Shown: positions 10,913 through 22,839, counted from the first letter of the stretch. The stretch: 42,500 nucleotides of DNA from Glandiceps talaboti (GCF_964340395.1 NC_135565.1:10749242-10791741); one strand, 5' to 3'. Made by a program: numbers and translations. The notes: generated by a model not told the origin, from the sequence alone.

Positions 10913-13007
10913 TGTACTGCAAACCAGACTTAGACACACGACGCCTATGTTTTGATATCTGTATTTTCTTGTCTGCATTGCTTCTCTTTACCTCATTTCA
11001 ATTAGACAAATATGTGACAAGAAGCTGTATTTATTATTATTTATGGTGCAGCATGTTCAGTTTCTTGTTCATTTCTTTGTGGTTGTAGCAAACAGTAATC
11101 CACAACGCGCTGTAAATGTTCCGAAATCTGCTCAGGTTTGACTTTCAAATTGCTGTTGAAGAATTGTTATCAATGCTGCTTAAGGATAACAAGTATATAT
11201 AGCAAATATATTTATTGTAGTCGATGTTTTTGAAAGTAATGGCAGAAGAAATGAGTTTCTATATAATATAATCAGAGAATTTATAACATAAGGATGGTTA
11301 AATGGTTAAAATAAACGTAAATAATTGATGGGTATATTCATAATTTTTTTTTATGCAAGTAGGGGTATAATATAGTAAAGGAGAAATTAATTAACCCAAA
11401 AAGCACGGCTTTTTAATTTTCAAAATTTTAAAGGAAAACTAAATAATTTCATATTAAGAAAAAACTTAACATTTCATGTATTTTATTGTTTAATTTTTGA
11501 AAGTGTGATTTGAGGCATTTTATTGAAGTATTAATGTAGTAATGTCCTGAATTATGCGTACAATGAAATGTGTTTAGGTTTGTTTGTTTAGGGATTCTCC
11601 ACTATTGCCTGTTAATACGGCTACAGCTGGTCGGAATTACTTTTTATAGCCCTTTGGGTTGAATTTTGGTGACGATACGATTCAGGTATATATATATCAA
11701 CAATATTTGTTACAGGGGACGGTAAAAGACATGATACCTTAAAACATTTTTTTTTATATATTTATACTCAAAGGAAGGAACAACATTCAGTTTTCTATCT
11801 TGAAAATGTACGATTGTCTACAATAACTACGATTTTGTATTCACAAAATGAAATAAAAAGTGTAACACGGACTCGATGTGTTATATTATCTTCACGTTTG
11901 ATGACTGATTTATTGTGAAATATTATTTCACAGTTATATAGAAGATATAAACTCTTTGCATTTTCCTTAATTCTCAGTACCTGAAATAGAATATTACTAC
12001 CCTGTCGCATTATAACAATCACGAATATTCAATTTCTCGGTCGACACCATAACTTCCGCTCCATGCGCTTCACATGAATTACTGTACGCGAGAATACGTG
12101 AGAATACGTCGACATTCTTGTTCTATTTGACCCTCTAGCATGAGGTGAAATGCTATTGCATGTACCGAGAATTAATTGACCGTATAAAATGTATTGTATC
12201 AATAGCCATAGTGTTGAAAGATATTTATGTACAACGCATTATATAAAAACCCGGATGTCATCAATAGAAGTATATATTACGTATCCAATATGGCTGCCAT
12301 ACGTATATAGTGTTATGAGAAAAGACGAGATTGTCGAATTCCTCGAAAACAAGTTGGTGAACCCCAAATACAATTGTTTCAAAAGGCTCAGGAACACATA
12401 ACAAAGGTTGAGGTGATATTAAGAACTTTAATTTCCACAGAGACAGTGATCCCTGATTGATTGAGGTGCTTTCTCCCTTAATTTGATCTGACTACAGTAT
12501 AGTTAATATAACTTGCTCTTGAGAAGGCGACATGACAACATTTGTTTATTTCATAATTTAACATTTTTCTAAATGATTTCAAAATTCTTATCTTTGGAAT
12601 CTGCTATATTATATTTTAAAAGTATACATCTATACATTACCATTATGCAACACTAAAAAACCCAATAAGGTCGGCCAATTTCATTTTTTATATATGTAAC
12701 ACTTTTAACACCAGTCGGTTAAGATTTAAAAACGACATCTTAAGTCGGAAGGAAACTTTGAACCATTTCTTTTTTTTAGAGTCTCGAATTTTAGCATTCA
12801 ATGATGATTTTCAATCAACTATACACTTGTTAGGTTGTTATCTTAGAAAATGTGAATGTGATTTTCTTCTAATCATGCCATAGATGGCGTCAATTTTTAA
12901 ACTTTCTTTTGGACTAACGTTGATTTGGTCATGAGAAATATAGAAACAGCGACATCCTAATAACAAAAAAATAACCTATACATGTACGTCATTTTAGTGT
13001 TCCGATG

Positions 13008-13362
13008 TTATTCCCCAATATTTTTCTTCGTTCAGCCGAGGAAAATACGAGTGACCTAAGGGGCCTTTGTCACTACTCGTCTAGTGACTCGTAGTGACAA
13101 CCCTTAGGTCACGAGCATTTAAAATTTTCCGGTTGAATCAAGAAAAATAGTGGAATATAACATAATTATACCAGCGCCTGTAATATAAAAGAAAAGCCGG
13201 GGGATATAGTGGCAATTTTGAACATTTTGACTCATATTTAGAACACAGCAGAAGCAGTGACGTAGACACGCATTGTTGTAATATAGATGCGCGTTATCGT
13301 GACATAGATCTAGAACGACCAGAGTATATATTCCATATTTTTGGCTTATGCATGGTATAATC
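13008..13362 (+). mobile_element. Fold-back element family B, copy 1
   Basis: The first 150 bp are a long hairpin: CTTCGTTCAGCCGAGGAAAA...GAGTGACCTAAGG on the left arm pairs with CCTTAGGTCACGAG...TTTTCCGGTTGAATCAAG on the right arm. A shared 200-bp unpaired tail ends TATATATTCCATATTTTT. It lies between genes 2 and 3. Confidence 0.7.
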
Positions 13363-14275
13363 TAACTTTGACCTCAAATCCAGGCATTAACGATGTGGAC
13401 AGGTGTGTTGAATAGTACTGGTGACATAGCTTACATTGTTTAGTCGGTAAGAATTTATCCGGCTTAAAAACTATCAAAGTACTTTACCAACAAATAGATT
13501 GTACGCTAACCTGATAAGAGAGGTTCCTAACCAACCAACGGAAATATTTCAATTATAATGGATTGTCTTTTGTGATATTACATGTTGTCGACCTTAGCAC
13601 TTTTGGAAAACGTCCAAATCAAGGCCTACTATTGTAGTCTGCGCTGCTAAATTCACAAATAGGGCTGTAACGGATCACACAGTTGGTGAGTATTCAACAT
13701 GTTATAAATAGCTAGCAATCGACCTTTTTTCCATTTTTTTTTGGAAATCAAAAGAAAGGGAATTATGGTACTAGCTAGTTTGATTGTTCTATTCACAAAC
13801 GGTAATGTTCAGCGATGTGAATAATCTGAATTTTCTATACCAACAACACTGAAGATGGGAATTTTTAATCTCTGATAAAATGTCAAATAATAAGTAACTA
13901 AGTGCTTACTAACTAGACAAATATTAGGTACTTGAGAGCTTAAACACGCCAATGTCTATGATTTATTACCTATTGGTGTACAGGGGCATATACGAGATAT
14001 CGTTTTACTGCGGAGACAAGATAGCTTCGGAGACTAAATTAGGCCACACATTCTTCTCAATGTTGATTAATTACAAAATCAAAATACAGACACTGATATT
14101 GCGCATGTGCATACAAAACCTCAGACCACTATATAAACATTTTTTTTTCAATCCGACGTCCAACAACTGCTGAGGATAGTGTGCAGTCACGTGCTTATCA
14201 AACTGTACTCAAAAGTTTAGTTGTTATTTCAAAATGCCATGTAGTCTATTTACCCACAGGGGCAGCGAGAATGTA

Positions 14276-14518
<243 letters not shown>

Positions 14519-14849
14519 ATTTTTTTTGATGAAACAAAACTTATTTTCTGTGCGATAATGTTCAATTGATCGGTCACACCGAATAAACACACAACCATGA
14601 ATATACTAGTATATGCAATGTGATAATCTCACAGAAGATAAGAGATAAAGTGAACTGTTGGTGTAACAGATTCCATGCTAATAATAAGATTATGGGTGTT
14701 TTAATTTAGAGAGGAAAAGTGATGTCTTTATTTAGTCAATAAAGAGATAATTGTATACAGCGGAAAGATAGAAAACCAGGGAAATTAGAAAAAACCCAGA
14801 TATCACCACTAAAGTAATCAGTCAATTGGTCAATCATTAAATCATTAAA

Positions 14850-14935
14850 TCAATCAATCGATCGATCGATCAATTAATCGATCGATCGATCGATCGACCG
14901 ACCGACCGACCGACCGACCGATCGATCGATCGATC
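14850..14935. repeat. (ATCG)n/(ACCG)n microsatellite
   Basis: A self-complementary ATCG array flanking an ACCG array. Confidence 0.9.
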
Positions 14936-15381
14936 ACATACTCATTTACATGCTCGTTACCCCCTGTGCTCCTATCACATTACCAATAGTGTTATCGATT
15001 GAACAGCTTCCTGGCTGTGATCTGGAATAGCTACTCATGGTGTTACACATATATATTTGAATTTTGTAAGTTAATCTACAACAGACATATAACTGTTGAG
15101 AAGTAATAGAATGTCATCGACTTGAATTGGCTGCATAACCATCTTTCTGGTTCAATCACTATTTCTGTTAACAATATTGAAGTCCAAGTGAATGAGAAAC
15201 AGATCTAGAGATGCAGTGACTACAAGGTGACGCATGCTAGGAGTTTGCTGCACCATTGTTAGAATAGGCTGTCACAGTACTCTATAGTAAAGAAATATAA
15301 AATTAAGTATTTGTCAACTGGTACTAAAGTTGTTGTTTCGTATTTTTTCTTTACATGCGCTGGGGGAAATCAGCTGCAGTC

Positions 15382-15597
15382 ATGGAATCACCGGACATTA
15401 GTGCGAGCAGTAATATGCCACACACACATTCACACAGTGACATAGCAAAAGGTTACAGGCATATTACAGCTAGAGTTCTCAACAGTTTACAGATTGTGTG
15501 TGGTATTGGAGTGATGCTTGTCTTTGCAATAGGATGGATATTTGCAGAAAGAACATCATACTTCAAATATTGGGCGCCACTTTGGTGTGGAGGATGG
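15382..15597 (+). CDS. gene 3 exon 1: N-terminus, TM1, start of TM2
   Basis: 72 codons ending APLWCGGW at donor GTAAGT. The core ARVLNSLQIVCGIGV aligns with genes 2 and 4. The start may lie at 15355 instead. Confidence 0.75.
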
Positions 15598-18500
15598 GTA
15601 AGTCATACAAATGATATGTCAACGAAATACAATCCGTTTCATGTTACCATTCTGTTCAATACAATCATGCAGACTTGCAGAGAATTTACATTTTAAGACA
15701 GCATGTTTGAATGAACACAGTTTTTTTTGTGTGAAAAGTCGTCTAAATGAAATGAACTATTATAGTGCTATCAATCAGACATCATCAGCAGGCAGGACCT
15801 GGTGTTAAAAAAATGGCGTCCACATGTCTCATTCTAGTTACAGTAGACGCCGATATCAAATGGTTTATTTCATAAATAGACAAAATGTAGCAAAAAATTG
15901 CGAGATTGGTATCTTAATGTGTATAACATGCAGTTTCTCCTGACCTTGGGTTCGTTGTGGTTGCACCAAACAGTCTAGACCAGTTAAACGGTAAATTGAA
16001 ACGAACTGTACACACAATGCAATATTTATTGCATAACAACTGATTAGGGGAAAAAGTTGTAGTATTAGTAACGTATTTGATATAATACCCACATGTCTTA
16101 CAATATGGAACAAGCTCATTGAATGTTAAGCCATAAATGCCTCCTTATACACAGTATTCCATATTAGGAATTACCAGAGTTGCATAAGCTGAATTTGAAG
16201 ACTTTTTGTACCAATGTGAACAAACTTATATAAAACCTTCGCTTAAGGTTTTGTAGTATAATGTTAATGTCGATATATGCCTCCTATGGAACTACAATCG
16301 TCTGCTAACAATGTTAGATTAGTTGATTGCATAGTATGGACTCCCTCGACTTTATTTTTGTAAATGCCATAAATAACGTCATCTGATGGTTTATGACTCA
16401 CATCTTATTAACATTACTTTTCAGGTCAGATTTCCTGTCATATTAACATTATCGTCTTTGTAGGAACTTCGGTACTGCAAATACATACAACGGAAATCAT
16501 AAAAACTGAAACAAAACGTCGCCTGGTTCGATAAAAATCTCATTAATATTGCTACATTTTATCGTCTGACGACAAAAATATCACCAACGACACGTTTCGT
16601 CAATCGGCAGGCGTGAGAAACATCAGTACCAATATTGTTACACTTTCTTTGCATGAGCTACCATTATCTTAGGAGATCATCGCCAAATTCATATATCCCT
16701 TGTAAAGCTAAGGTTGGAGCGTTCTTTGATATTTTTGAGACTAAAATGTCAATTGACTAAAATGTATCAGTTGTAGTTTAGTTGTTGTCGTGCCAGACGT
16801 TAACATGAGGACATATTAATTAGATTTTTGTCAAGCCAGATGAGAATATATTTATAATATCAAATAGATATTTTGTCTGGCCAGACAAAAAACTGTAGCA
16901 ATGTTAGTGAGATTTTTGTCGAGCCAAGTGACGTTTTGTTTCAGGGTTTATGATTTGCGTTGTAATTGTTATTGCTAAGCTGCTCGTATTATGACATATA
17001 TTCCAAGAGACGAGAACCACTCCTGATTTTAAATATTGTACATTTTAATAATGTGTTCAAATTTGTCTAATCTTTTTCTCAGTTAATTAAAATTGGATTT
17101 GATTGTTTCAATTTAATTCTTGTCGTAGTTTCTCATCACTGGATGTGTCGGGGTGACGTCATCGTTTAAGAAAACAACCACTTTAGTAAGTTTATTATAC
17201 ATTACTTAACCTTGTATGTGACGCATAAATTAATAATGTCCTAATGCACAAAAACATAGAAGACTTAAAACAAAGTTCTAAGGCTTTTGGTATAGATGAA
17301 TATTGCTGAATCCCGCTTGGCAGTCATAAATGACAACGTAATTGTTATCAAATAAATAGTTCCGAAAACATTTTATCCTTAAAATGAAAGGCTCATTTCA
17401 CGTAGTCTCGGCTACCCAGCCTCCAGTGCGGACTCTCTGCCTTGCAACTCATTCACTCACTCACTCACTCACTCACTCACTCACTCACTCACCCACCCAA
17501 CCACCTCCCCATCCCCACTCACCCACCAACCACCCAATCACAAATTATTCACTCACTCACTCATCCACCCGCCCACTCATCCACCCGCCCACTCACTCAC
17601 TCACTCACTCACTCACTCACTCACTCACTCACTCACTCACTCACTCACTCCTCTTCTACTTCTCTCTTATAGATAGCAACTACAATGGTATTATCAATTG
17701 TCTGTGTATTGATTTTCGTACCTGCACTGTTATGTGTAACAATAGCAGTCATGATGGACGTAGAAAGTGATGGTGGTGTGGCTTGTAACGTTCATCCGGG
17801 AGGAATATGTAGTGGTTATGTAAGTGTTTCCTTTAACTTTCGGGTTTTTTTTTTGTCTTTTGTCTGCTATATATTATATAATCATAGGATTCGACGTGAA
17901 ACGGTTTGATTGGGGCTCAGATAGTGACAGTCACTCGACTTTGACATATTCCATGATGACGGAAGTCGTTATATAACATTTTTGAAAATCATGCTTGGCA
18001 TATAATCGGTCAAGTTAATTCTTTGTGACTCACAGGGTCGTTGCAAGGCAGAGAGTCCGCACTGGAGTCTGGGTAACCGAGACTACGTGAAATGCTGTAT
18101 TCAAAAGAGCATTCAAATCTGTAGAATCCTACGATTTTACAGCTAAAGATTAATCAAGGATGTTTATGTTGTACCAAATGAAATCATATCATATACATAG
18201 GCTATACGGACTGTCTTCTAATGTCCAGTAAACAGCATTGGACAATATTGACCATTTTTTCATGTCCAAACTTTACGAACAAGAACAGTATTTTTGTACA
18301 CACTTTGTGACTATTTATTTCTATTACTAGCATCGTATAATTGTTCCTGTTCACATGTTATATTTCCAAAGACCAATCACAGTTGAGATCGCTGTTTTCC
18401 ACTTCTAATTCAACATACTTTATTTGTACACAGATAGCAGTGTTTAGTGTTACTATTGGTATTGCTCTCTTTGAAGCTGGCTCTGCCATAGCATGTGCAT

Positions 18501-19135
18501 CATTGTGTTGTAAGGAAACATGTTGTTCATGCTGTTGTAAGACTTGTTGTCTTTGTTGTTGTTGCTGTGGTGAAGTGCCTACTTTTCATGTGGTAAGTAT
18601 TACATCTGTACTTGTGTTGTGTTAACCAGAGTGTGTGTCTTAGTCTGGATGACCAGACTGGTTTCTAACCCTGTCTGGTTAAAGTCCCTCAATCAGCACA
18701 CATTCCTGTGCTCCTCCTACAGCGTTCATATAAACATGATTATGTTGTTGAGTCCCCACCTGATTTAGTCTAAAAGGACTGGTTGTGGTGTCCTGGTTGG
18801 ACATTGGACATCGTCAAAAACAGTTGCACCAAATGAATATTTAATGAGCGGTGATGACAGCCCGTTATTACTAGTGATATGCGCTTTTAGCGTTTCGCTC
18901 ACTATGAGGTTGAACCATAATTAACACCTTTCATCAGGACCTTGCCTACACTGTGAGTCGTAGCATGGCAGTATATGTCCATGGTCGTAGCGATACTGTA
19001 TAGGAACTAAACTATGTGTGTCTGTATGTGAACCAATCATTCGTATAAGCAGGTTATCTAAGAACATTCCTAATTTGATAGATATATAAGTATGTATGGA
19101 TTCTCTTATATGGCATGCACACGAGAATGCATACA

Positions 19136-19179
<44 letters not shown>

Positions 19180-19962
19180 TACACACAGAGATATCAATAA
19201 TATACTAAATGAGATGCAAACACATACATACATACATACATACATACATACATACATACATACATACATACATACATACATACACATTTCCTTAGCAATT
19301 GACTGAATTTTAATTCTATTTATTTTTTTAATATCCAGGTGTATGTCAATGACGTAGAGGGCGGCGAGGATGCCGTGGAGTCGGTCGTTCTTGCTGAACA
19401 AAATATTGATGAATATGAAGCGCGGGCTGCAAATAAGAGAAGCGGTATGAATCGATTAAATTTAATTGTATGGATGAGTAAATCTATGTTCCAAAAATTA
19501 ACAATTTAGTATGGCTTGTTTTTGCTCCATGAAAATAATCCATTGTGTTCCTCGGGACAGATTTGCAACAATAAAAAAAGATTGGAACCTCTCTTAACAA
19601 TGACGGTGGGAAAACAGCGAATCGTCATGTTTTGTTGTCTGCCTGAAAGTGTTTCTAATGAAAATCTTTAAAAAAAACCAAAATGGCACAATCACAGTTT
19701 CAAAATTGTCATAATATTGAGAACAGGTGTCTTAAACACATATTTATTGATATGACTATCCTTTCCTAACGTGAATTTACTATTTTCAAAACATTTTAAA
19801 ACACCAAACCATTTCTAGAAGAAAATTGTTTCGATGTACAATATACATGATAACTTAAACTAGATAATCGTTCATAAAGATGAACTTTTTTTCTATCAAA
19901 TTTCAGAGCGGCGAGCAGACCACATTCATCTCTCGAGATCTAGATCTGTAGATGACAACTGA
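15382..19962 (+). CDS. MS4A/CD20-like four-span membrane protein, gene 3 (complete)
   Basis: Six coding exons: 15382-15597, 17129-17185, 17673-17819, 18434-18592, 19339-19444 and 19907-19962, giving 246 residues. I start at 15382 because MESPDIS resembles MESTELE of gene 4. An in-frame ATG at 15355 would add nine residues but may be intronic, as cag acceptor sequences lie between the two ATGs. The N-terminus is short and His/Ser-rich. TM1 is about 35-54 after ARVLNSLQIVCGI; TM2 about 66-86 (PLWCGGW, then GCVGVTSS); TM3 about 92-115. The TM3-TM4 loop has two cysteines (129 and 137), as expected for the second extracellular loop of MS4A proteins. TM4 is about 141-163. Residues 161-185 contain 15 cysteines, including runs of three and five. 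The tail ends ERRADHIHLSRSRSVDDN. It is probably a surface or endosomal membrane protein whose juxtamembrane cysteines could be S-acylated (inference). Confidence 0.8.
16486..16964. mobile_element. Inverted-repeat element with ~85-bp arms (gene 3 intron 1)
   Basis: The left arm 16486-16570 (TACAACGGAAATCATAA start) is the imperfect reverse complement of 16880-16964 (ATGATTTGCGTTGTA end). The arms share the AACAAAACGTC and AAAAATCTCA blocks. The total is 479 bp with no ORF, so it looks like a MITE-type element. Confidence 0.65.
17129..17185 (+). CDS. gene 3 exon 2: rest of TM2
   Basis: 57 nt with acceptor ttgtcgtag and donor GTAAGT. It encodes FLITGCVGVTSSFKKTTTL, aligning without gaps to exon 2 of genes 2 and 4. 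Confidence 0.8.
17395..17448 (+). repeat. 54-bp inverted repeat, left arm (upstream of gene 3 exon 3)
   Basis: Reverse complement of 18040-18093 with only two mismatches. Together the arms enclose gene 3 exon 3 with a 591-nt spacer. Confidence 0.85.
17450..17651. repeat. (TCAC)n microsatellite
   Basis: TCAC blocks with CACC-rich interruption, immediately upstream of gene 3 exon 3. It contributes to the pyrimidine-rich sequence before that acceptor. Confidence 0.9.
17673..17819 (+). CDS. gene 3 exon 3: TM3 and long extracellular loop
   Basis: 49 codons with acceptor ctctcttatag and donor GTAAGT. TM3 (IATTMVLSIVCVLIFVPALL) is followed by a loop with an acidic stretch and two cysteines eight residues apart. 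It is the longest exon 3 in the array. A near-perfect 54-bp inverted repeat lies on either side, in the flanking introns. Confidence 0.8.
18040..18093 (-). repeat. 54-bp inverted repeat, right arm (downstream of gene 3 exon 3)
   Basis: Partner of 17395-17448. Starts GTTGCAAGGCAGAGAGTCCG. Confidence 0.85.
18434..18592 (+). CDS. gene 3 exon 4: TM4 and poly-Cys segment
   Basis: 159 nt with acceptor ttgtacacag and donor GTAAGT. TM4 is followed by 15 cysteines in 25 residues, with the longest run being CCCCC, then GEVPTFHV. A second AG at 18439-18440 would shift the frame and is not used here. Confidence 0.8.
19140..19283. repeat. (AC)n and (CATA)n microsatellites
   Basis: An AC tract at 19140-19175 and a CATA tract at 19221-19283 in gene 3 intron 4. 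Confidence 0.9.
19269..19315 (+). repeat. (CATA)n-linked element end, copy in gene 3 intron 4
   Basis: ACACATTTCCTTAGCAATTG follows (CATA)n, ending GACTGAATTTTAATTC. It differs from the 9078-9120 copy at only a few bases. Confidence 0.55.
19339..19444 (+). CDS. gene 3 exon 5: cytoplasmic tail
   Basis: 106 nt, acceptor aatatccag, donor GTATGA, ends in phase 1. It encodes VYVNDVEGGEDAVESVVLAE onward and is acidic, parallel to gene 2 exon 5. Confidence 0.75.
19907..19962 (+). CDS. gene 3 terminal exon
   Basis: The acceptor caaatttcag ends at 19906. It encodes ERRADHIHLSRSRSVDDN and stops at TGA 19960-19962. It is exactly as long as the gene 2 terminal exon. Confidence 0.8.
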
Positions 19963-20103
19963 TAAGCTACGGGGGATATTGTTATTGGAATACTAGGCTA
20001 TAGACGAGTATTTCGTCATTTTCTTTTACTAAATATCGTTGCTATTGATGGCTCAAGTTTATTTCTATTTTGTAATCAATTTCCATACTGAAAATTTGTG
20101 ATT

Positions 20104-20182
20104 TGTTGTTGTTGTTGTTTTTGTTTGTTTGTTTGTTTGTTTGTTTGTTTGTTTGTTTGTTTGTTTGTTTGTTTGTTTGTTG
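20104..20182. repeat. (GTTT)n microsatellite
   Basis: About 17 GTTT units, probably in the gene 3 3' UTR. Confidence 0.9.
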
Positions 20183-20279
20183 TAGTAGTAGTTTTGTAAA
20201 ACTCCTTTCTTAACGACTATTTAACTGATATAAATATATAGTGGTTTGGACATATTCAATGTGTTTTCGTTAACCTGGA

Positions 20280-20346
20280 AATAAAATTAGACCCATGCGT
20301 CTTACCATATGTTTATGTTATGACATATAATGAACACGGAAATAAA
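20280..20346 (+). terminator. gene 3 poly(A) signals (candidates)
   Basis: AATAAA occurs at 20280-20285 and 20341-20346, roughly 320-380 nt after the stop and beyond a (GTTT)n tract that would lie in the 3' UTR. Confidence 0.35.
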
Positions 20347-22339
20347 AGTGTTCACTTTTTGAGGAAACTTGTTATAATTCCCATTCTGAAACATGAAAAC
20401 ACTTTCAATGCACTTGTTGACGGTATCCAGTTTACCAATGGCTGTGATTTCTCTTTCGAGGAAATCACAGGATTGGCGAAAAGCGATTGAATGAAGCAAG
20501 ATCGGACTAGAATAAATAAAATAAATCTTATTTTAAAAAAAATGATATATTAAAATGATTTTAAATATTGTCATCGATGGAATTTAGTCGGCATTTTTGA
20601 TTGATTGATTATAATGATTTCCGGTTGTCGACGTGTATTTATTACTTATGAGACAAGTCTTCATAGAAGAAATTTACCCCCTCAAATATTCTACTTTTAT
20701 GTAACAATGGTGGCGTGATTGAAAAGAAATTGATGGGCAAGAACTAGTTTTTAATTTGTACAGTAAAAATTGATGTACATATTGAATGTTGTCAATAAAT
20801 ATGGCCGCCATTTGGTCAAATTTGCATATGTAGCGAAAGAAAGTGACGTGCTTTGATCCAATATGATATGATATGTCACATTTGTGTCATGTTTGATTGA
20901 AATCTGATATAACACATCAGAGAAAACACGTGTTACGGACGCTCGCACAGATGAACTGAAGGACAGAGTCCACATGAAATTTTGACTGATGTTTATATAG
21001 AAACTTAAATGAGAATCAGGGGATAAGATAAAAACATAGCTTGAACCGACAGACATCCCATAAATGACTGGCCTTCATGTGTGAGCAAACGTTATCGTGT
21101 TTATGTCGGAGAATGCCACCTAATGATCATTATTACACCAGAAGACATCATATTGATTTGCCTAAATACGTATATTAACAATCTAATGTCAATTGTATGG
21201 TCAAGCTTTACTTTCATCAGCTAGATGAAATCGGATTGAAGGCAATACTCAATTCGTTCTGTATTTCACATCTACTATGGTTGCCATTTGCAGCCATAGC
21301 ATTTTGTCAAGAGCACCATGTGTAAGCGAAGTAGAAGGACCTGAATTGAATGCAGCAACTATAATGTGTCGAGCCTCCTTCTCGCCTCCTTAACCAGAGT
21401 TCTCTCTGATTGTCTTCAAAATATTCGAATATCCAATGTCTACAACCCACTGAGGTGTGTTGAATCAATTATATTGTAATTCCCCAGTTGATACATTAGT
21501 GTTCACTTTGTAGCTCGACAACAGGTGTTCTAAATCTTTAGTACCAAAACAGGACCTTGTTTGCGCTGGGAGACACGATTTGATCTCATTAGAACGAACA
21601 AGAATTTGAACTTTGAGCCATTTGACATCTGATCAATTTATATTTGGGCGAGATATCAAACGTTTGGTATGTAATCGTCCCGATTCAATATAAATTCACA
21701 TATTTGCATCACCTGTGTGAGTGAGTTCTAAGGTCAAACAGTGACTCAAAACATCCCTTTGTCGATAAATATGGCCGCGAATATGTAGGTGTTTGTCCGG
21801 CTAAATAAAGTCAGTCGAGTGGTACTGACATCTCCGTTTCCCCATACATGTAACTTCTGGAAAGGTCAGTGTTTGGTTTATCTTTGTTATTCATACATAT
21901 AATTCAAGAATGGCGGAATAGACCCGTTATAGGTGTCCATTGTGCGCGAAATATTCGTTCAAGCAAACCAGAGTACCTCTGTCACAGTGATGTCACATAT
22001 TGCCCATAAGGGGGAAGTTTTTTGATAATGTGTGTATGTCTGTCTATTTGCCTGTCTTTCCGTATGTATGTATGTATGTATGTATGTATGTATGTATGTA
22101 TGTATGTATGTATGTATGTATGTATGTATGTATGTATGTATGTATGTATGTCTGTCTGTCTGTCTCTCTGTCTGTCTGTCTCTCCGTCTGTCCATGGAGG
22201 TCTCCCCTTATATTATACATCCATGGTCTGTCTGACTGGCTGACACACACATATGAATTAACGCGAACGCGCCAACACAGACGGACAGACAGACAAACAT
22301 ACGTTACACGCGCGCGCATCCACGCATGTACAAGCAAAA

Positions 22340-22381
<42 letters not shown>

Positions 22382-22470
22382 GCATTCAAAAGTATGAAAA
22401 CACTAGATGAGTTAATACTGTTTTCTCATAACTTTCTCACAGTAAAAATCTAATCTATATTCGTGTTAAC
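20347..22470. other. Intergenic region, gene 3 to gene 4
   Basis: Apart from microsatellites near 22.1-22.4 kb I see nothing coding. The minus-strand frame at 20751-21056 has no recognisable domain. Confidence 0.45.
22062..22192. repeat. (TATG)n/(TCTG)n microsatellite
   Basis: TATG run to about 22150, then TCTG. An AC tract follows at 22342-22371. Both lie just upstream of gene 4. Confidence 0.9.
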
Positions 22471-22481
22471 AGGCTAGACTA

Positions 22482-22488
22482 TATAAAC
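22482..22488 (+). promoter_or_regulatory. gene 4 TATA-like box
   Basis: TATATAA lies about 40 nt upstream of the gene 4 ATG, so a start site about 30 nt downstream would leave a very short 5' UTR. The competing reading is a splice acceptor (gtgttaacag, AG at 22471-22472), which would make this 5' UTR exon sequence. Confidence 0.3.
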
Positions 22489-22527
22489 TCGTGAGGATAT
22501 CAGACAAACAGACATAAACTGTGCACA

Positions 22528-22839
22528 ATGGAATCTACTGAATTAGAAGTGGACTCAAGCACACCCCATGGAATAGAGCCGTCTGCAGGCACAATCAACG
22601 GAATAGAGTCGTCTTTGCAGGAAGCAGCAAACAACTCTTCGAACACTCCAGAGAGACAGCCATCTAGCCAAACAACAACCACCACCGTCATGAAAAACTA
22701 CAAACACAGACATGCAAAAGTGTTAAATGGTTTTCAGATTGCATGTGGCATTGCTATACCACTTGTCGCCTCATTCAGTCTTATCTATACACCAGGTCTC
22801 TTTTTGTATAGCGGTGCACCCCTATGGTGTGGAATGGCT
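22528..22839 (+). CDS. gene 4 exon 1: N-terminus, TM1, start of TM2
   Basis: 104 codons from ATG 22528 to APLWCGMA at donor GTGAGT. The ATG context (gcacaATGG) is good. The N-terminus contains an internal repeat, GIEPSAG then GIESSLQ, from a short tandem duplication in the DNA. Confidence 0.8.

Noticed and set aside
20751-21056. 101-residue minus-strand frame
   Set aside because: No recognisable domain, no splice partners, and composition like the surrounding AT-rich DNA.
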